NCBI GenBank assembly: GCA_958299035.1
Contig: CATQJL010000001.1
Span: 81,655,071-81,719,070 of the forward strand
Direction: 5' to 3'
Origin: Cylicocyclus nassatus
Taxonomy: Eukaryota; Nematoda; Chromadorea; Rhabditida; Strongylidae
Length of the DNA: 64,000 nt
Shown: piece by piece, positions 59,438 to 64,000 of the stretch
Numbering within the stretch: position 1 is the stretch's first letter
Layout: each line of letters starts with the position of its first letter
The notes under the pieces: generated by a model
What the model was told of the DNA's origin: nothing
Seen by the model: only the letters and a program-made list of their open reading frames with translations
The model's database searches: none
Position numbers and translations under genes: made by a program

Positions 59438-61707
59438 GACTTTCGCATTTCACGCAAGTTTGTGGTGTATGAAACACGTGTTTATGTCAGTCATTTTACC
59501 TAAACGAGTCTCAAAGATGCACTTGTTATAGAAAATATACGCCTTCTCTACTTCCTTCTTGTCAATCCCTTAAGCTATATGAGCTCAGCATAAAAGGCAC
59601 CGTCCACTTTAAGTTGAGAGTCTTGAACTTTTGGCAGCATAAGATAGCAGGGTTTCTTATCAAGCCATTGCCTAAGTCGCGGCGCAAAATGTCGCTTCGG
59701 TAGCGAGAAAATTGCTTCGGAATAACGAAGATGCACGAGGATCCCCATACGCCGACTTCCCCATCCAAGCCCACCCTCCGTGCTCTCCCATCCAATCACC
59801 GTTCAAGAGGACCAGCCTGCTCTTCGGAACGGGTATTTTGAAATGTTCGCGGATTTTCGACAAAATCGGAATGAAGGACATGAGAAGGCCCTGAAACGAC
59901 AAAAAACTGGGAGTCGAGAATCTGGGTGGATGGTCCCTCCAAAGTCCTCCATGATCTCGTTTTTTTTACAAAATTTTCTAGTTTACCTCAAGACGAAAAT
60001 GGAAAGGAGAGGAAAGGAAAAACGAGAAAGAAAAATGAGGCATGATTGCAGTGAGATTTGAAAGCCACAAACACTTTATACTTTCACCTCAGCTTTGCTC
60101 TCTTTTTCGGACTTTCCCGAAACAGTAGGTACTAAAATCAGCTTCTTTGGCTTCGCTTTGAAGCCTATCTGCACGTAGGATCTGGCTGTATACCCACATG
60201 TATTGCGTCACTGTTTATCAACGCTGATTTTGCGTAAACAATACTACAGAGATGCGGAGTTTCAACGTGGACCGCTAGAGTTCAGTTGATCTATACCTAG
60301 CATTCAAGGCTCTTGGCTAGTGTAATTCGGAACAATAAAGTCTCCATCAAAACTGGCACATAGTAGGACATCTATTAGTCGTAGCATAAGCTGCTATTAC
60401 TCGGAGCGAGGGAATATATATAAAAGCTTCAATTCAACCCTTGCAATCAATTGAGTTTGTAGGTCAGTCCCTTCTTGCACACGATAGTTCTATCTTCCGG
60501 AATTAGTAAACCTTTAAGCGGCTGATAACATACTCAAAATCCGTTGCTTCATATTTATGAGTGCATTTGAAGATGTAGACATAGCCCTGTCACGGAATCA
60601 GAATGAGACCCTTTACAATGCTAAAATGTTCATCTTAGTAGTAGTTTAAATAAACTAGTTGATATGGCCACAATTCTCGGAAAAGTTCCGAGGCTTTGAA
60701 ACGTGGATTGCTTCGATTATCTGATAGATTTAGCCAATAAACTAGTCACTAACCATGTGCACTGTAAACATCAGCTTTTGCAGCTCTATGGAGCAAAATG
60801 GGAAACATATGGATTTGAGGATTGTCCAGCACACAACAGTTGTCAGCTGAAAATTCCAGAAGTTTGTGCAGTCGGAAAACATCCGGCTTGTCGCGACTCC
60901 GCGATGCAAGCGCTCGTAGAAGTACGGAGGCCAAAAGCACTTCTTGCCGGCTATTCAGCCCGCACTAGCCTCCAAACCACTCCTTTGGCCCGCTGCCAGC
61001 TAAAGGGGTATATCATGACTTCTAATAAAGCGCTAAGCGTCTGTCTATTTGTCTGCGTGTTTATATATCTGTCTGTCACGAAATTCCCAGAGTGAGTTGC
61101 AGCCAGCGTCTTGATCTAGAATTTTGGTCATAGCACTTTGTCAGCGTATAGGTAAACTGTGCAAAATCACAAGCCGATCCAAGTGTAACCATTGAAAACT
61201 GCGCGTCAAAAGGATCCACGAGACTTTTGGCCCGCCAAAATGGGTCGGTAATTGGACTCTTTGCAAAGTCGCGGATTTGTTCAGCAAGTAAATCCGAAAA
61301 ACATTAGCTTTGGCTCAAAAAGTAAGCAAAAAGTCCATTTTGCACAAAATTGGCGCCAAAAAATGTAACTGAGCAAATTGTCGATTTGCCAAGTTTTTAC
61401 TGCAAGAATTGAGAGGATTTTTGAGTAGATATGTAGCTCAAAGTGGTCATTATCCTTATGGCGATTATGAAGCCAAAATAAATTCAGTAACCCATTCAAA
61501 ATCGCATTTATTTTTCTGCGGGAAAATTTCTTCTCCCAAAATTACCGATCTCACATGGACAAGCTCTAAAAATGAATGGTTGTTTACAATTCATTCGTGA
61601 TGTTCAGCATCGCGCGGTGAGTTTCAAAGTTTCATTATCATGCTATCACGAAGAAGGTATGGATAGTAGAGCCAATGCGATCTTCTGCGAAGCAGAAGTG
61701 ACACACT

Positions 61708-61709
<2 letters not shown>
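59438..61709. other. No gene recognised
   Basis: The 130-codon frame 60703-61095 is the largest; its middle (CPAHNSCQLKIPEVCAVG) is cysteine-rich and follows a TTTTGCAG acceptor-like site at 60774-60781, so it could be an exon of an unknown secreted protein. Its last third reads through CTGTCTATTTGTCTG repeat-like sequence. Confidence 0.35.

Positions 61710-61740
<31 letters not shown>
61710..61740 (+). repeat. TA microsatellite at the element border
   Basis: About 15 TA repeats directly abut the TTAGGTCG end of the next element. Confidence 0.95.
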
Positions 61741-61743
<3 letters not shown>

Positions 61744-62545
61744 GTCGTTCCGAAAGTAATGTCGCTTTTTTCAAATAAGCGCCACATTTCATGGAATCAA
61801 GATTTTCAATAAAATTTAGGAGCATTCGATGCTGCATTTTATCCTCTTTCTAACGCTTACAAATACATTGCATAGTATCTAATAAGCTTTCGAAAAATTA
61901 CCAAAATCTGCGACTCATGCTTTTTACCAAGGTCAAGTTCGGCTACTTTTCTAAATTTTTGTACCTATTCTCCGGAGAAGTTCAAGCAACTGGTAGATAG
62001 AGCAAACCCTATAGGACGCAAATTAATTTTTTCTTTTCCTTAGCTTGCTTCTTAGAGCTTGTGGAATCAGTTTTTCAATGATATGAAATTCCATATTTGG
62101 TCACCTCAAACCTCACAGAACAACAACTGGCAAGCAACTCGGGTATCATTCGACGCAGCTTTTTCTCCTCTTTTTGACCGTTGTTTTTTGTTTCCGATTC
62201 ATCAATTTGGATAAAATTATCATAATTCAGGTTTTCCAAGGCGCCCCAGGCCTTACCCCGAAATTTCGAAAGTTGCTATTCTGAAGCGGTGAATGCTCAC
62301 CTGGTTTGTAAAATTAGTGTCAAACCATAATCCATCTTTATAAGTTTCAAAATCCGAAGATTTATTGGTGTTTGAGGTATTCGTGTCTGAAACGAGCCTG
62401 CCAAAATTCGGTGGTTCCATCAAAAAATCTATACAAAAATTATGACGAGATCTGGAAAGTAGAAAAAGTTGTGCTGTTTCCTGTAGGCTTTGCTTTATCC
62501 ATCCATTACCTAGACTCCTTCCGAGAATTGTTATATGCAATTAGA
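61740..62545. mobile_element. Truncated TTAGGTCGTTCC mariner-like foldback
   Basis: The left end TTAGGTCGTTCCGAAAGTAA is intact. The interior follows the 11277-12295 element, first in the forward and then in the inverted sense (CACCAATAAATCTTCGG appears inverted at 62355). The right arm stops near 62545, short of the expected terminal repeat by roughly 240 bp, at the point where exportin coding sequence begins. Confidence 0.82.
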
Positions 62546-62950
62546 ATTGCTAGCATTTTTGTGCAGCATTTCACTAATCTTACAGAGTAAGTTTGGCTAT
62601 TCAAGAACTTCATGCTGTGTTTTTTGCCCTTTGCGTTCTACTTTTCCATGGCTTTACGGATGGTTTATGTGATTTAGGGGTCAAATTCAAGTCCTCATCA
62701 AAGGATTCTTCAGTTTCAGTACTGATCAAAGTGGAATGCGCAATCATCTGCGTAATTTCCTCATCCAGATAAAGGTAAATTAATTGCACCGATTTACAAA
62801 TTGAATTTGAAGGAGTTCAATGGTGAGGATACGTTGGATTTGTTTCTCGAAGAAAGAGAAGCTGAGATTCAAGCTGTACAAGCAAAGAAAAACGCCATTT
62901 TAGGTATGATGGATCCGAATGCCTTAGTCGATGAAGATGAGATGCGTTGA
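62545..62950 (+). pseudogene. Exportin-1 (CRM1) C-terminal exons, orphaned
   Basis: Three exons, about 62545-62586, 62678-62774 and 62813-62950 (TGA), joined by GT/AG introns of 91 and 38 bp in one frame. They encode the end of the nuclear export receptor: IFVQHFTNLTE, GQIQVLIKGFFSF, HLRNFLIQIK, EFNGEDTLDLFLEERE and an acidic DEDEMR end. These match the last HEAT repeats and tail of CRM1 (where the vertebrate protein has EFAGEDTSDLFLEERE). The roughly 1000 upstream residues are absent from at least 60 kb of + strand here. AATAAA lies near 63198. The frame is intact, so it may be a live gene end with very distant upstream exons, but a truncated fragment joined to the element at 61740-62545 fits better. 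Confidence 0.82.
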
Positions 62951-63126
62951 TTTCTTTGAACGCTGCTCTTCCCATACTTTGTACTGTGTGTGCATCTAAC
63001 TTCGCTGTGGTTGTCTGTTTGTTCTTCTTAACCTTTAGTGATTATCTTTACATGAGAAAAAATTCCAAATCCTGCGCTATCGTGTGCATTTTGGCTCTAC
63101 TCGTATCGAGGCACCGTAGGGATAAA

Positions 63127-63180
63127 AATACTATTACTTTTTACTTTTTACTTTTTACTTTTTACTTTGTACTTTTTTTC
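63127..63180 (+). repeat. TACTTTT tandem repeat
   Basis: About five copies of a 7-8 nt unit TACTTTTT in the exportin 3' flank. Confidence 0.9.
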
Positions 63181-63240
63181 AGAAATTAAAGTGTCTGAAT
63201 AAAGTTATATGTGTATACTTTTGTTTGCTTTTCACACAGT

Positions 63241-63290
63241 CGGAGGGTGGTGGGGGGGGGGGGGGAAGGGGAGAGGGGGTGGGATAGGGC
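63241..63290 (+). repeat. G-rich tract
   Basis: A run of 14 or more G with further GGGG blocks over 50 bp (GGTGGTGGGG ... GGGAAGGGGAGAGGGGGTGG). Candidate G-quadruplex. Confidence 0.9.
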
Positions 63291-63398
63291 AAGGGTCAAA
63301 GGGGACTTCGTAAAATATTCGAAAGTTAGGGGGGACTTCGTTTTCAAAAACCCTAGAAACAGTTTCGTGCCGGGCCCTGAGGGGAATGAAGGCCGCCA

Positions 63399-63860
63399 CA
63401 CTGACAAGGGAATGGTCAGAAGTCGAAGTGGCCAAACCAGACAAGCTGTATACCATTCGATGCAGTATAAAACGCTGACTTCAAATCTGTCTTTCTTATC
63501 TGCTTCCCGCTTCTGTGAGCGAAGCTACAAGCCATTAAAGACCATTATTTTGCCAAGAAATTACGCGTGAAATTGAAAATTCAGCCTTGCAGAGCCACGT
63601 TCGCCTTAACGTTGGGCCAAAACGTGCGTCTAGCCTACTTCAAATTTTTGAAGAAAGAAGCTGAGCTAAAAGTGCAACAGTGTAATCAATTTCGCTGTAT
63701 TCATGTGTGATTTTTTCACAATAAAACCACTTGTAGTTTCATCCACAAGCGGAAAGCAGATAAGAAAGACAGATCAGAAGTCAGCGTTTTATACTGCATC
63801 AAATGGTATACAGCTTGTTTGGTTTGGCCATTTCGACTTCTGACCATTCCCTTGTGAGCT
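63399..63860. mobile_element. Foldback element, 462 bp
   Basis: ACAAGGGAATGGTCAGAAGT at the left pairs with ACTTCTGACCATTCCCTTGT at the right. The arms match for about 140 bp with few differences (AAACGCTGACTT, TCTTTCTTATCTGCTT). Related fragment at 48293-48584. Confidence 0.88.
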
Positions 63861-64000
63861 GGCTTTCGCGGCGAGCTGGTCTTTTTGTAGTGTTGTCGCA
63901 TGTCGTTTCAGGACCAGCAGTCCGCGGAGGCGGTTCAAACTCGCGGCTTTCGTCCCCTACCCGGTTGTAGTTCGTGGTCGTGTACGTGAACCTTCCTTTA

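Noticed and set aside
60703..61095. 130-codon frame as a firm gene
   Set aside because: Only its middle looks exon-like; the end reads through repeat-like CTGTCT sequence, and no partner exon or family was recognised.

Overview
The window looks like repeat-rich nuclear DNA from a nematode, probably a free-living or parasitic rhabditid/strongylid. This rests on genes split by introns with TTTCAG-type 3' splice sites, some introns under 50 bp, a transthyretin-like (TTL) secreted protein of the nematode-expanded type, a neuropeptide GPCR with nematode-like C-terminal features, AATAAA poly(A) signals and many TA-flanked mariner-like foldback elements. The species is an inference and cannot be fixed from sequence alone. 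There is no operon, CRISPR array, rRNA or recognisable tRNA.

The recognisable protein-coding content is sparse. (1) A + strand neuropeptide-receptor GPCR fills 1974-9985 in 11 reconstructed exons, with a weak candidate first exon at 1820-1840. Its last two exons and 3' flank were duplicated about 22 kb downstream (31.78-32.71 kb), where a TA-flanked foldback element and a 1-nt deletion break the copy. (2) A two-exon gene at 28712-28952 encodes a 62-residue secreted six-cysteine peptide. A broken sister copy lies at 25439-25645, and the two share promoter and 3' end. (3) A minus-strand gene end at 36123-35562 may be a diverged CAP/SCP-like secreted protein. (4) A three-exon TTL gene lies at 58899-59416. 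(5) The last three exons of exportin-1 (CRM1) lie at 62545-62950, directly against a truncated foldback element and without the rest of the gene.

The rest is dominated by mobile DNA. TTAGG...CCTAA, TA-flanked mariner-like foldbacks lie at 11.3, 20.3, 33.7, 38.0, 45.3, 46.4 and 61.7 kb; several are palindromic along almost their whole length. Other foldbacks lie at 10.3, 15.5, 21.0, 26.7, 31.9, 39.1, 40.2, 42.8, 44.2, 48.3, 51.0, 52.4, 58.6 and 63.4 kb. A 5'-truncated Penelope-like element (23342-23956) keeps its GIY-YIG endonuclease end and a complete hammerhead ribozyme fold, and sits between 11-bp target-site duplications. There is a frameshifted hAT-type transposase remnant (18.8-19.9 kb, minus), a LINE reverse-transcriptase remnant (51.7-52.4 kb, minus) cut by a 965-bp foldback, three copies of a repeat ending in CAGACAGA-rich tails, three arrays built on the palindrome ATTCGAAT, a 460-bp GT-rich minisatellite and several smaller tandem repeats.

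The genes do not form an obvious pathway. They are islands in a landscape shaped by repeated insertion, inverted duplication and segmental copying. The most notable points are the ribozyme-bearing Penelope copy with clean target duplications, the 947-bp near-perfect palindrome with identical arms, the small cysteine-rich peptide pair, and the captured GPCR and exportin fragments.
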